The notes under the pieces: generated by a model
Database searches by the model: none
The model's input: the letters and a program-made list of their open reading frames with translations, nothing else
What the model was told of the DNA's origin: nothing
Shown: positions 1 through 6,830 of the stretch, piece by piece
Layout of the letters: each line of letters opens with the position of its first letter
Position numbering within the stretch: position 1 is the first letter of the stretch
Made by a program: the position numbers and the translations under genes
Assembly: GCA_002919115.1 (NCBI GenBank)
Contig: PKER01000147.1
Span: 1 to 7,242 of the forward strand
DNA length: 7,242 nt
Direction: 5' to 3'
Source of the DNA: a bacterium
GTDB taxonomy: Bacteria; Actinomycetota; Thermoleophilia; Solirubrobacterales; 70-9

Positions 1-42
1 CGAGAACCCGGCGCGGCCCGGCGCGCGAGCCGGTGATCGGCC

Positions 43-831
43 TCAGGCGCCAGCGGCGGCGCCCGCCCCGAGATAGGCCTCGATCACGCGGGGGTCCGAC
101 GAGACGGTGGCCCAGTCTCCTGAGCTGATCACCGTGCCCTGGTCGAGCACGAAGATCCGGTCGGCGAGGTCCCCGACGAGCTCCATGTCGTGCTCCACCC
201 AGAACAGGGAGATCCCCAGCTCGTTGGTGGTGCGCAGCATGAAGCGCGCGAGGTCCTCCTTCTCCTGCCGATTCATCCCGGCTGCCGGCTCGTCGAGGAG
301 GAGAAGATCAGGCTCCGTGGCGAGCGCCCGGGCGACGCCCACCAGCTTCTGCACGCCGTACGGCAGCACGCCCACCGGCGTGTCGCGGTAGCGCTCGAGC
401 TCGAAGAAGTCGATGACCTCCTCGACCTTCTCCCGGTTCGCGATCGCCTCCCGGCGGGCGCGCCCGAACCAGATCATGTCCTCGAGCACCGAGGAGCGCA
501 GGAAAGCGTGCCGCCCGAGCAGCAGGTTCTCGGCGACCGTCATGTGCTCGAACAGCTCGGCGCCCTGGAAGGTGCGCCCGAGGCCGAGGAGCGGGCGGCG
601 GTGCACCGGCACCGGCCCCAGGTCCTCGCCCTTGAGCTTGATCGAGCCGCGGTCGGGGCGGTACAGGCCGACGATGCAGTTGAGCAGGCACGTCTTGCCC
701 GCGCCGTTGGGGCCCACCATCGCGGCGATCTCGCCCTTCCGGACGTCCATGGAGACGTCCCGCAGGACCTCGAGCCCGCCGAAGGAGATCGCGACCCCCT
801 CGATCTCGAGCTGCCTCTCGCGGTCGCTCAC
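43..831 (-). CDS. livG: LivG-type ABC transporter ATP-binding protein
   Basis: This is a 262-residue cytoplasmic ATPase that would pair with the LivF-like subunit to power import through the LivH/LivM-like permeases. Visible motifs are Walker A GPNGAGKT (40-47), the Q-loop in GRTFQG (Q89), Walker B LLLLDE (176-181) followed by PAAGMN, and switch histidine H214 in WVEHDME. The PAAGMN and EHDM patterns are typical of LivG rather than LivF. The signature motif is LPYGVQ (156-161) instead of canonical LSGGQ; a Y at the third position is usual in LivG. I chose the GTG at 831. It overlaps the preceding stop as GTGA and has GGAGG at 844-840, eight bases upstream. The longer in-frame GTG at 840 lies inside that ribosome-binding site. 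It is the last gene visible in the operon. The family is near certain; the substrate is unknown. Confidence 0.95.
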   Translation of the reverse strand: MSDRERQLEIEGVAISFGGLEVLRDVSMDVRKGEIAAMVGPNGAGKTCLLNCIVGLYRPDRGSIKLKGEDLGPVPVHRRPLLGLGRTFQGAELFEHMTVAENLLLGRHAFLRSSVLEDMIWFGRARREAIANREKVEEVIDFFELERYRDTPVGVLPYGVQKLVGVARALATEPDLLLLDEPAAGMNRQEKEDLARFMLRTTNELGISLFWVEHDMELVGDLADRIFVLDQGTVISSGDWATVSSDPRVIEAYLGAGAAAGA

Positions 832-1682
832 CCGTACCACCTCCGCTTCCGCCGGTACTGCTTGACGTCCTGGTAGCTGGCGGCCTCACCGTCCCGGGAC
901 GCCCTGCGCCCGAGGTAGAACTCCTGCACGTCCTCGTGCTCCCGCAGCCGCTGCGGGGTCCCCTCGAGCACGATCCGCCCGCTCTCGATGATGTACGCGT
1001 GGTCGGCGAGGCCGAGCGCGACCTCCGCGTTCTGCTCGACCACGAGCAGCCCCACGCCCAGCTCGCGGTTGATCGCCGAGAGCACGCCCACGAGCTCCTC
1101 CACGATCACCGGCGCGAGGCCGAGGGACATCTCGTCGATCAGGAGCAGCCGCGGGTTCGTCATCAGCGCCATGCCGAGCGCCAGCATCTGGCGCTCGCCG
1201 CCGGAGAGCAGGCCCGCGATCAACCCGGTCTTCCTCTCCAGCTGCGGGAAGAAGTGGAAGACGCGTTCCAGCCCCTCGGCCCGGCTCGCCCGGTTGGAGC
1301 CGACCGGGGTCGAGAGCAGGTTCTCCATCACCTTGAGGGTCATGAAGACCTTCTCCCGCTCCGGCACGAGCGCGATCCCACGGCGGGCGATCTCGTGCGG
1401 CCGCAGGCCCACCAGCGACTCGCCCTCGTAGATCACCTCGCCGTCGGTGACCTCGATCTCCTCCGAGGGGAGGAAGCCGGTGAGCGCCCGGAGCGTGGTC
1501 GACTTCCCGGCGCCGTTGGTGCCGAGCAGCGCCACCCGCCCGCCGGCGGGCACCCCCAGGGACACGCCCTGGATCGCGATCGCAACGCGGTCGTAGGTGA
1601 CCTCGATCTTGCGCGCCTCGAGGAGGTATTCGGCCTGCGCCCGTTCCTCCGCCGGCGGCGCGGCGAGCTCCGCGGTCGTCAT
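828..1682 (-). CDS. livF: LivF-type ABC transporter ATP-binding protein with basic C-terminal tail
   Basis: This is a 284-residue cytoplasmic ATPase, the second nucleotide-binding subunit of the importer. Motifs are Walker A GTNGAGKS (54-61), a VPERE segment (107-111) where LivF proteins usually have VPEGR, signature LSGGERQ (159-165), and Walker B LLLIDE (179-184). Walker B is followed by MSLGLAP, where most ABC proteins have P directly after DE. VVEQNAE (214-220) replaces the switch histidine with Q, as is normal for LivF. The protein is longer than the roughly 235 residues usual for LivF. It has about 18 extra residues at the N-terminus and a 26-residue tail after YLG (256-258), ending in the very basic YRRKRRW. 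The ATG at 1682 overlaps the livM stop as ATGA. The function is secure; the role of the tail is not known. Confidence 0.95.
   Translation of the reverse strand: MTTAELAAPPAEERAQAEYLLEARKIEVTYDRVAIAIQGVSLGVPAGGRVALLGTNGAGKSTTLRALTGFLPSEEIEVTDGEVIYEGESLVGLRPHEIARRGIALVPEREKVFMTLKVMENLLSTPVGSNRASRAEGLERVFHFFPQLERKTGLIAGLLSGGERQMLALGMALMTNPRLLLIDEMSLGLAPVIVEELVGVLSAINRELGVGLLVVEQNAEVALGLADHAYIIESGRIVLEGTPQRLREHEDVQEFYLGRRASRDGEAASYQDVKQYRRKRRWYG
837..844 (-). promoter_or_regulatory. Shine-Dalgarno site deciding the livG start
   Basis: On the minus strand this reads GGAGGTGG. Its GGAGG core ends eight bases before the GTG at 831. The site covers the alternative GTG at 840, so it favours the shorter LivG protein. 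It lies inside the end of the livF coding region, which fits translational coupling. Confidence 0.75.
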
Positions 1683-2797
1683 CGCTCCACCACCGTCCTG
1701 TGCGTGGCCCGGAACGGCCACTGGTCGAAGTAGGCCTTGACGCGCTGCCACATGCCGACCAGGCCGAGCGGCTCGGCGACGAGGAACACGATCATCAGGA
1801 CGCCGAACAGGGCGAACTGGATCGGGAACAGCACGTCGTCGTCGAGCGAGACGAAGCCCAGCGTGTCGAACGCCGCGTCGATCCCGTGCGGCAGCAGCAC
1901 CACGAACGCCGCGCCCAGGAGCGCGCCGAGCGTCGACCCCAGGCCGCCGATCACGATCATCGCGACGTACTGGATGGTCAGCAGGAACGTGTACTTGTCG
2001 GCCGAGACGAAGCCGCTGTAGTACGAGTCCACGGCGCCGACGACGGCCGCGGCCGACGAGCTCAGCACGAAGGCCAGGATCTTGTAGCGGGCGAGGTTCA
2101 CGCCCAGGGCGAGCGCCGCGACGTCGCGGTCGCGGATCGCCATCCAGGCGCGCCCGGCCCGGCTGCGCTTCAGGTTGAGCGACGCGATCGTGAACAGCAG
2201 CACGAGCGCGCTCAGGGCGACCACCCACTCGCGCTGGCTGTCGATCTCCCAGCCGAACAGCACGGGGTCCTGGATCAGCACCCCGGCGCCGCCCGTCGCG
2301 TCGTGCTGGTACTGGCCGGTCGCGTAGCTGATCACGAAGAACAGCGCCAGCGTGCTGACGGCCAGGTACAGCCCCTTCACGCGCAGCGAGGGCAGGCCGA
2401 CGATCACGCCCAGCAGGCCGCCCACGACGGCCGCGGCCGGCAGGGTGAGCAGCGGGCTCGTGATCCCGAGCTCGCGCACCATAATCGCGAGCGTGAACGC
2501 GCCGGCCGCGAGGAACCCGGCCATGCCCAGCGAGATCTGCCCCGCGTAACCGATCAGGACGTTCTGCGAGATCGCGCCGAGCATCCCGATCCCCACGAGG
2601 CACGCCAGCGAGAGGTCGTAGTCGCCCAGGCCGAACACGGCCCACAGCCAGACCACTGCGAAGCCGGCCAGGGCGAGCCAGCGGTGCGGCGAGGTCACCA
2701 GCGCGAGCTTCTCGCGGTACGCGGTGACCGTCCGCCAGTAACGGTTGCGGGACCGCCGCCCCAGCGGCAGGCGGGCCCCGGTGCTGAGACTAGACAC
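1679..2797 (-). CDS. livM: LivM-type ABC transporter permease
   Basis: This is a 372-residue inner-membrane subunit, forming half of the translocation pathway with the LivH-like protein. Family landmarks are GYAGQISLGMAGF (83-95), GLPSLRVKGLYLAVSTLA (134-151), the cytoplasmic coupling segment GRAWMAIRDRDVAALALGV (215-233), and IVIGGLGSTLGALLGA (281-296). Roughly nine hydrophobic segments are visible, near residues 40-57, 63-80, 92-108, 117-135, 143-160, 190-207, 240-258, 275-302 and 323-342. A basic, polar N-terminal stretch of about 38 residues precedes the first membrane segment. After the last membrane segment an aromatic and basic stretch (WQRVKAYFDQWPF, 350-362) leads to the C-terminus. 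The GTG at 2797 overlaps the livH stop by eight bases and has GAGGAG seven bases upstream. Confidence 0.95.
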   Translation of the reverse strand: MSSLSTGARLPLGRRSRNRYWRTVTAYREKLALVTSPHRWLALAGFAVVWLWAVFGLGDYDLSLACLVGIGMLGAISQNVLIGYAGQISLGMAGFLAAGAFTLAIMVRELGITSPLLTLPAAAVVGGLLGVIVGLPSLRVKGLYLAVSTLALFFVISYATGQYQHDATGGAGVLIQDPVLFGWEIDSQREWVVALSALVLLFTIASLNLKRSRAGRAWMAIRDRDVAALALGVNLARYKILAFVLSSSAAAVVGAVDSYYSGFVSADKYTFLLTIQYVAMIVIGGLGSTLGALLGAAFVVLLPHGIDAAFDTLGFVSLDDDVLFPIQFALFGVLMIVFLVAEPLGLVGMWQRVKAYFDQWPFRATHRTVVER

Positions 2798-3656
2798 GAG
2801 CGAGCTCCTCCTCGATGCCGAAGAGACCCCAGGGCCGCACCACGATCACCGCGAGGATGATCAGGAACGGGATGGTCTGGGCCAGCAGCGGGTCGCCGTG
2901 GTGGGCGACCACCGTCTCCAGGCCCCCGATCACCGCCGCCGCCGGGATCACGCCGCCCAGGCTGGTGAGCCCCGCCATCAGGGGAACGGCCAGCGCGGCC
3001 AGGCCGATGTTGGCCATGTTCCCGGTGAGCTGGACGTTCAGCCCGTAGAGGATCCCGGCGACCGCGGCGACCCCGCCGGCGATCGCCCACGAGAGCGCCA
3101 GCATCACGTTCACGCTCACGCCGCGGTGGCTGGCGAGCAGCATGCTCTCGGCGACCGCGCGCGTCTGCATCCCCCAGCGGGTCCAACGCAGGGCCACCAG
3201 GGTCCCGCCGATCACCGCGACCGCCGCGAGCACCTGGACCAGGCCGATGGTCGAGATCCCGGCGTCGCCGATCGAGATCATGTCGTTGGTCAGCCCGAAC
3301 TCGGCGAGCGGCTTGCGGATCTCGTTGCCCCAGATGAGCTGGATCACGGCGCGCAGGACGATGCCGACCGCGATCGTGATCAGCACGGCCGAGAACACCG
3401 TCCGCCCCGAAAGCGGCCGGATCAGCCCGCCGTAGATCAGGGCGCCGGTCAACGCGGAGACGGCGATCGCGAAGGCGGCCGACGGGACGAGCCCGAGGCC
3501 GAGGGTGGCCCCGCCGAAGAACAGGAAGCCGCCCAGGGCCATCATGTCGCCCAGCGCCAGGTTGAGCACCCGGCTCGAGCGGTAGATCACCACGTACCCC
3601 GCGCCGATCAGCGCGTAGAGCGAGGAGAGGATGAGCGCGTCGAGCGCCGTCTGCAT
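2790..3656 (-). CDS. livH: LivH-type ABC transporter permease
   Basis: This is a 288-residue inner-membrane subunit of the importer. The N-terminal region LIGAGYVVIYRSSRVLNLALGDMMALGGF (16-44) corresponds to the LivH pattern in which a GLT/RVLNFAHG-type segment precedes the second membrane helix. Further landmarks are the cytoplasmic loop GMQTRAVAESMLLASHRGV (162-180), which fits the ATPase-coupling loop, and LMAGLTSLGGVIPAAAVIGGLE (226-247), which matches the conserved glycine-rich region near the end of LivH. About eight hydrophobic segments are visible. The frame stays open far upstream through the ligase gene, but the true start is the ATG at 3656. It shares one base with the ligase stop (TGATG) and has AGGAGGG seven bases upstream. 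The first visible residues, MQTALDALILSSLYAL, are typical of the family. Confidence 0.95.
   Translation of the reverse strand: MQTALDALILSSLYALIGAGYVVIYRSSRVLNLALGDMMALGGFLFFGGATLGLGLVPSAAFAIAVSALTGALIYGGLIRPLSGRTVFSAVLITIAVGIVLRAVIQLIWGNEIRKPLAEFGLTNDMISIGDAGISTIGLVQVLAAVAVIGGTLVALRWTRWGMQTRAVAESMLLASHRGVSVNVMLALSWAIAGGVAAVAGILYGLNVQLTGNMANIGLAALAVPLMAGLTSLGGVIPAAAVIGGLETVVAHHGDPLLAQTIPFLIILAVIVVRPWGLFGIEEELARV
2805..2810 (-). promoter_or_regulatory. Shine-Dalgarno site for the livM GTG start
   Basis: GAGGAG on the minus strand, seven bases before the GTG at 2797. It lies within the final codons of livH and supports a GTG start that overlaps the livH stop codon. Confidence 0.7.
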
Positions 3657-5614
3657 CAGGCCGCCCTCCTCTCCGTGCCGCCGACGCCGACGACCTCGCC
3701 GATCCGCTCGCGATCCCGGTCCGCCTCGTACATCGCCTCGATCTCGGCCTTGAAGCGCTCGGCCATCTGCCGGCGCCGGACCTTGCGGGTCGGGGTCACC
3801 GGATCGTCCTCGGCCTCGGGGTCGAACTCCTGGTCGAGGATCGTGAACCGCTTGACCTGCTCGACCCGGGCGAGCTGCTGGTTCGCCTTGGCGATCTCGC
3901 CGTCGATCAGCTTGCGCACCTCGGGATGACGCGCCAGCGAGGTGAACCCGGTGTAGATCACCCCGCGCGAGCGCGCCCACTCCGAGACCGTGTCGAAGTC
4001 GATCTCGATGAGCGCCGTCGGGTACTTGCGCTGATCGGCGAAGACGATCGCCTCGCTGATGTACGGGCTGCCCTTGATCGCGTTCTCGATCTGCAGCGGG
4101 CTCAGGTTCTTGCCGCCCGAGGTGATGACGATGTCCTTCTTGCGGTCGATGATCTTGAGGTCGCCGTTCTCGGCCCGGATGCCGACGTCGCCGGTGGGCG
4201 CGAGCTTTGGGCCGACCAGCGGCTCGCTCGCCTCCGGGTCGCGCCAGTAGCCGAGGAACGGCGCCCGCGGCCGCACCAGGATCTCGTTGTCCCGGCCGAG
4301 CTTCACGGTCATCCAGGGGAAGGGCTTGCCGACGGTGCCGGGCCGCGGGAACGGCCGGTCCTGGATGCTGATCCAGCCGACCTCCGTCTGCCCGTACCCC
4401 TCGCGCAGGTCGATCCCCCACATCTGCCAGAGGGTCATCACCTCCGGCGGCATCGGCGCGGCGGACGTGACGCCGAGCCGCAGCTTCAGCATGCCGGTCT
4501 TCTCGAGCACCGACCGGAACGCCGCGAGCCAAGCGACCCGGTAGGCGGCGCGCAGCCACAGGGGGACCTTCCCCTCCCACCGGGCCTCGATGTGCCGGCG
4601 GGCGATCTTGGTCGCCGTCCGGAAGACCCACTGCTTGAACGGCGAGCTGGTCTCCACCATCACGAGGACGCGCGAGGCCAGCTTCTCCCAGTTGCGCGGC
4701 ACCGTCACGTGCGTGGTCGGCGCCACCTCCGTCAGGGTCTCGGCCGGGTCCGCGCCGCTCTCGCCGATGTGCACGATCGTGTTGGAGATCAGGGGCACGA
4801 CCACGGTCATCGACCGCTCGAGCAGGTGCGCGAGCGGCAGGGCCGAGACCGTGCGGTTGGGCTTGTCGCGGACCTGCGGGAACGGGAGCTGCGAGCACGA
4901 GAACGCGCACATCGCGCGGTGGCTCACGGTCGCCCCCTTCGGGTTGCCCGAGGTCCCCGACGTGTAGACGATCGCCGCCGGGTCGTCGACGTCGACCGCC
5001 CGGACGCTGCTCTCGAACCAGCCCGGCCGGTGGCGCGCCGCCTCGCGCCCGAGCTCCTCGACCTCGGCGAACGAGATCAGGCGCTCGTCCTTGTACGCCC
5101 AGATCGCGCGCGTGTCGGCGACGATGATCCGCTCGATCCGCGGCAGCTGGTCGACGACCGCGAGGATCTTGTCGACGTACTCCTGGTTCTCGGCGACGAA
5201 GAAGCGGGCACCGCCGTGGTCGAGCTGGTAGTGGAGCTCCTGCGGCGAGCTCGTCGGGTAGATCCCGTACACGATCGCCCCGAGCCCGAGCCCGGCGAAG
5301 TCGCTGAGCGGCCACTCGATGCACGGGTCGGCCATCACGGCCATCCGGTCCCCGCGCCGCAGGCCGAGCTCAGCGAGCCCCATCGCGATCGCCTCGGCGC
5401 GCTCCCAGAGGCCCGCCCAGGTGAGCTCCTTCCAGATCCCCAGGTCCTTGTACCGGTAGGCGACGGCGTCCGGGGTCTCGCGCGCCCGCTTGAGCAGCAG
5501 GGCCGGCACGGACTGCCGGGTCAGCGACTCGTAGATCGCGAGCTCCTTGTCTCCCCAGGCCGAGGGGATCTCCGTCCCCTCGGCCTGGGTCGACGTGGCC
5601 GGCGACCCCGTCAC
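3656..5614 (-). CDS. AMP-forming long-chain-type acyl-CoA synthetase (FadD15-like)
   Basis: This cytoplasmic or membrane-associated enzyme would activate a carboxylic acid through an acyl-adenylate and transfer it to CoA. In the 652-residue protein the ATP-binding loop YTSGTSGNPKG is at 217-227. LPLAHLLER (259-267), typical of long-chain acyl-CoA synthetases, follows. The adenylate-binding motif EGYGQTEVG is at 405-413 and PTGDVG at 473-478. The hinge motif DRKKDIVITSGGKNLSP is at 490-506. The C-terminal TPTRKVRRR (607-615) carries K611, which aligns with the catalytic lysine of the FadD15-like PTLKLKR pattern. IYPTSSPQE is also characteristic of this subfamily. All core motifs are intact. 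I prefer the GTG at 5614, with GGGAG seven bases upstream. Longer options are GTG at 5647 and TTG at 5653, both overlapping the receptor gene with poor ribosome-binding sites. The acid it uses cannot be read from the sequence; aromatic, alicyclic and fatty acids all remain possible. Confidence 0.93.
   Translation of the reverse strand: MTGSPATSTQAEGTEIPSAWGDKELAIYESLTRQSVPALLLKRARETPDAVAYRYKDLGIWKELTWAGLWERAEAIAMGLAELGLRRGDRMAVMADPCIEWPLSDFAGLGLGAIVYGIYPTSSPQELHYQLDHGGARFFVAENQEYVDKILAVVDQLPRIERIIVADTRAIWAYKDERLISFAEVEELGREAARHRPGWFESSVRAVDVDDPAAIVYTSGTSGNPKGATVSHRAMCAFSCSQLPFPQVRDKPNRTVSALPLAHLLERSMTVVVPLISNTIVHIGESGADPAETLTEVAPTTHVTVPRNWEKLASRVLVMVETSSPFKQWVFRTATKIARRHIEARWEGKVPLWLRAAYRVAWLAAFRSVLEKTGMLKLRLGVTSAAPMPPEVMTLWQMWGIDLREGYGQTEVGWISIQDRPFPRPGTVGKPFPWMTVKLGRDNEILVRPRAPFLGYWRDPEASEPLVGPKLAPTGDVGIRAENGDLKIIDRKKDIVITSGGKNLSPLQIENAIKGSPYISEAIVFADQRKYPTALIEIDFDTVSEWARSRGVIYTGFTSLARHPEVRKLIDGEIAKANQQLARVEQVKRFTILDQEFDPEAEDDPVTPTRKVRRRQMAERFKAEIEAMYEADRDRERIGEVVGVGGTERRAA
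3664..3670 (-). promoter_or_regulatory. Strong Shine-Dalgarno site for livH
   Basis: AGGAGGG on the minus strand, seven bases before the ATG at 3656, inside the last codons of the ligase gene. It is the strongest ribosome-binding site in the window and fixes the livH start against the long upstream open frame. Confidence 0.85.
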
Positions 5615-5621
5615 CGCCACA

Positions 5622-5626
5622 CTCCC
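5622..5626 (-). promoter_or_regulatory. Shine-Dalgarno site favouring the 5614 start of the ligase
   Basis: GGGAG on the minus strand, seven bases before the GTG at 5614. It lies in the short gap after the receptor stop (5637). The alternative starts at 5647 and 5653 have nothing better than TGGG or no site upstream. Moderate support only. Confidence 0.5.
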
Positions 5627-5636
5627 GACGGATGCG

Positions 5637-6830
5637 CTACTGCTCACCGCCAACCCAGTCGGTGATCGCCTCGATCCCCTTCGACTGGGGATTCCACCTG
5701 TAGAACTTGACCGGCAGGATCGGCGCGTGCCGGTCGGGCGCGAACGTGATCGGCGCCCCGGTCAGGCCGTTGGTGTCGACCTCGACCTGCTCGAAGACGG
5801 ACGCCATGTCCTTCTGCTTGCAGGGGAAGCCGCAGTCGGCCAGCGCCTGGGCGATGATCAGGCCGGCCTGCCAGCCGTAGACCATCGAGCCGGGGTCGAC
5901 GTCACCCGAGCCGTACTCCTCGGCGGCCGCGATGAGCCGGTCGAGCTCGGCGTTGGAGTCGACCTTGAAGGTGTCCCACGCGTAGGTGACGAAGTCCGGG
6001 TCCTTCAGGTCCTCCGTGTAGCCCTGGACGCGGCTCAGGCCGGGGAAGATGTAGGTCCCCTTCCAGCCGCGACGGCGAAGCTCATCGAGGATGGGCCCCC
6101 CGGTGTGCTCCCAGGTCCCGTAGCCGACCACGTAGTCGGGGTTGGCCTTCGCGATCCGCGCCGCGTACGGGCCCGGGTCGCTGAGGTCGAGCGGGACCAC
6201 CACGTTCTCGCCGGCCTCGAGGCCGAGCTCCTTGCCCTTGTTCAGGGTCGCGTCGATCGACGCGCGCGACGTGGGCACGTCGTAGGAGACCCCGGCGACC
6301 GAGGCGCCCGGATCCTGGTCGGCGATGAACTCGGCCACGCGCTCGCCGTCGGCCTCGCCCTCGCCGAAGCAGAAGAGGTTCGGCTGCACCTGCTCGCGCA
6401 CGAGCTCGCGGACGCACGGGACCTCGACCGTGAGGATCGGGACGCCCGCGTCGGCGGCCTCCGGCACGGCCGCCTGGATCGCCACGCTCGGCGCGCTCAG
6501 GACGACCACCTGCGCGCCGTCGCTCACGAACTGCCGCGTCTGCGAGGCGGCGTTCTCCGGCGTCGCCTGGTTGTCCTCGACCACCAGCTCCACCTCGTGG
6601 CCGTCGATGCCGCCCTCGGCGTTGAGCTGCTCGAAGAACACCTGCAGCCCCTCGCGGGCGTCGGAGAAGAGGCCCGCGGTGGGACCCGTGGCGTCGGTGG
6701 TCAGACCGACTACGTACTTGCCGTCTTCGCTCTCCGAGGCGGTGGCTTCACCGCCGTCGCTGCCGCACCCGGAGACGACCGCTCCGAGCAGCGCCAGGGA
6801 GAGGACGAGGATCGAGATCTTTCTGATCAT
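5637..6830 (-). CDS. Liv/HAAT-type ABC transporter substrate-binding lipoprotein
   Basis: This is a 397-residue receptor (Peripla_BP_6-like, type I periplasmic-binding fold) that captures the substrate outside the membrane and delivers it to the permeases. The N-terminus MIRK is followed by a hydrophobic core (5-19) and a lipobox VVSGC, with C22 as the predicted lipidated cysteine. An acidic, serine-rich linker (23-37) precedes YVVGLTTDATGPTAGLFSDAREG (39-61), the usual first strand and ligand-binding segment of this family. GGIDGHEVELVVEDNQATPENAA (73-95) is the next family hallmark. Four further cysteines (139, 154, 333, 337) could form two disulfides. The ATG at 6830 overlaps the zinc-ribbon stop as ATGA and has a purine-rich upstream region (6850-6836); the in-frame extension to 7010 lacks family sequence. 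Ligand unknown; the neighbouring acyl-CoA ligase suggests a carboxylic acid. Confidence 0.94.
   Translation of the reverse strand: MIRKISILVLSLALLGAVVSGCGSDGGEATASESEDGKYVVGLTTDATGPTAGLFSDAREGLQVFFEQLNAEGGIDGHEVELVVEDNQATPENAASQTRQFVSDGAQVVVLSAPSVAIQAAVPEAADAGVPILTVEVPCVRELVREQVQPNLFCFGEGEADGERVAEFIADQDPGASVAGVSYDVPTSRASIDATLNKGKELGLEAGENVVVPLDLSDPGPYAARIAKANPDYVVGYGTWEHTGGPILDELRRRGWKGTYIFPGLSRVQGYTEDLKDPDFVTYAWDTFKVDSNAELDRLIAAAEEYGSGDVDPGSMVYGWQAGLIIAQALADCGFPCKQKDMASVFEQVEVDTNGLTGAPITFAPDRHAPILPVKFYRWNPQSKGIEAITDWVGGEQ

Noticed and set aside
1..42. Possible terminator or repeat after livG: a 10-base tandem repeat (7-16 and 17-26) and GC-rich inverted segments
   Set aside because: The repeat is one mismatch from perfect but is low-complexity C/G sequence. 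There is no T run on the minus strand and no clear hairpin, so I cannot support a terminator. The operon may continue to the left.
828..2645. 605-codon minus-strand frame that would extend the LivF ATPase upstream
   Set aside because: The extension is an out-of-frame reading of livM. The ATPase starts at the ATGA overlap at 1682.
1700..3929. Plus-strand open frames of 386 and 394 codons opposite livM and livH
   Set aside because: Low-complexity composition rich in R, D, H, Q and P and no recognisable motif. They are shadows of the permease genes.
2790..5324. 844-codon minus-strand frame that would fuse an upstream domain to the LivH permease
   Set aside because: The first 556 codons are an out-of-frame reading of the ligase gene with no domain. 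The permease has its own ATG at 3656 with a strong ribosome-binding site.
3926..5665. 579-codon open frame on the plus strand opposite the ligase gene
   Set aside because: High GC content leaves few stop codons antisense to real genes. The product is rich in R, D, H and P with no domain, and the opposite strand encodes an enzyme with all its motifs.
43..6830. Labelling the importer as a leucine/isoleucine/valine transporter
   Set aside because: The subunits match the Liv family, but that family imports many substrates, and the embedded acyl-CoA ligase argues for a carboxylic acid. Gene symbols are used here only to mark subunit type.
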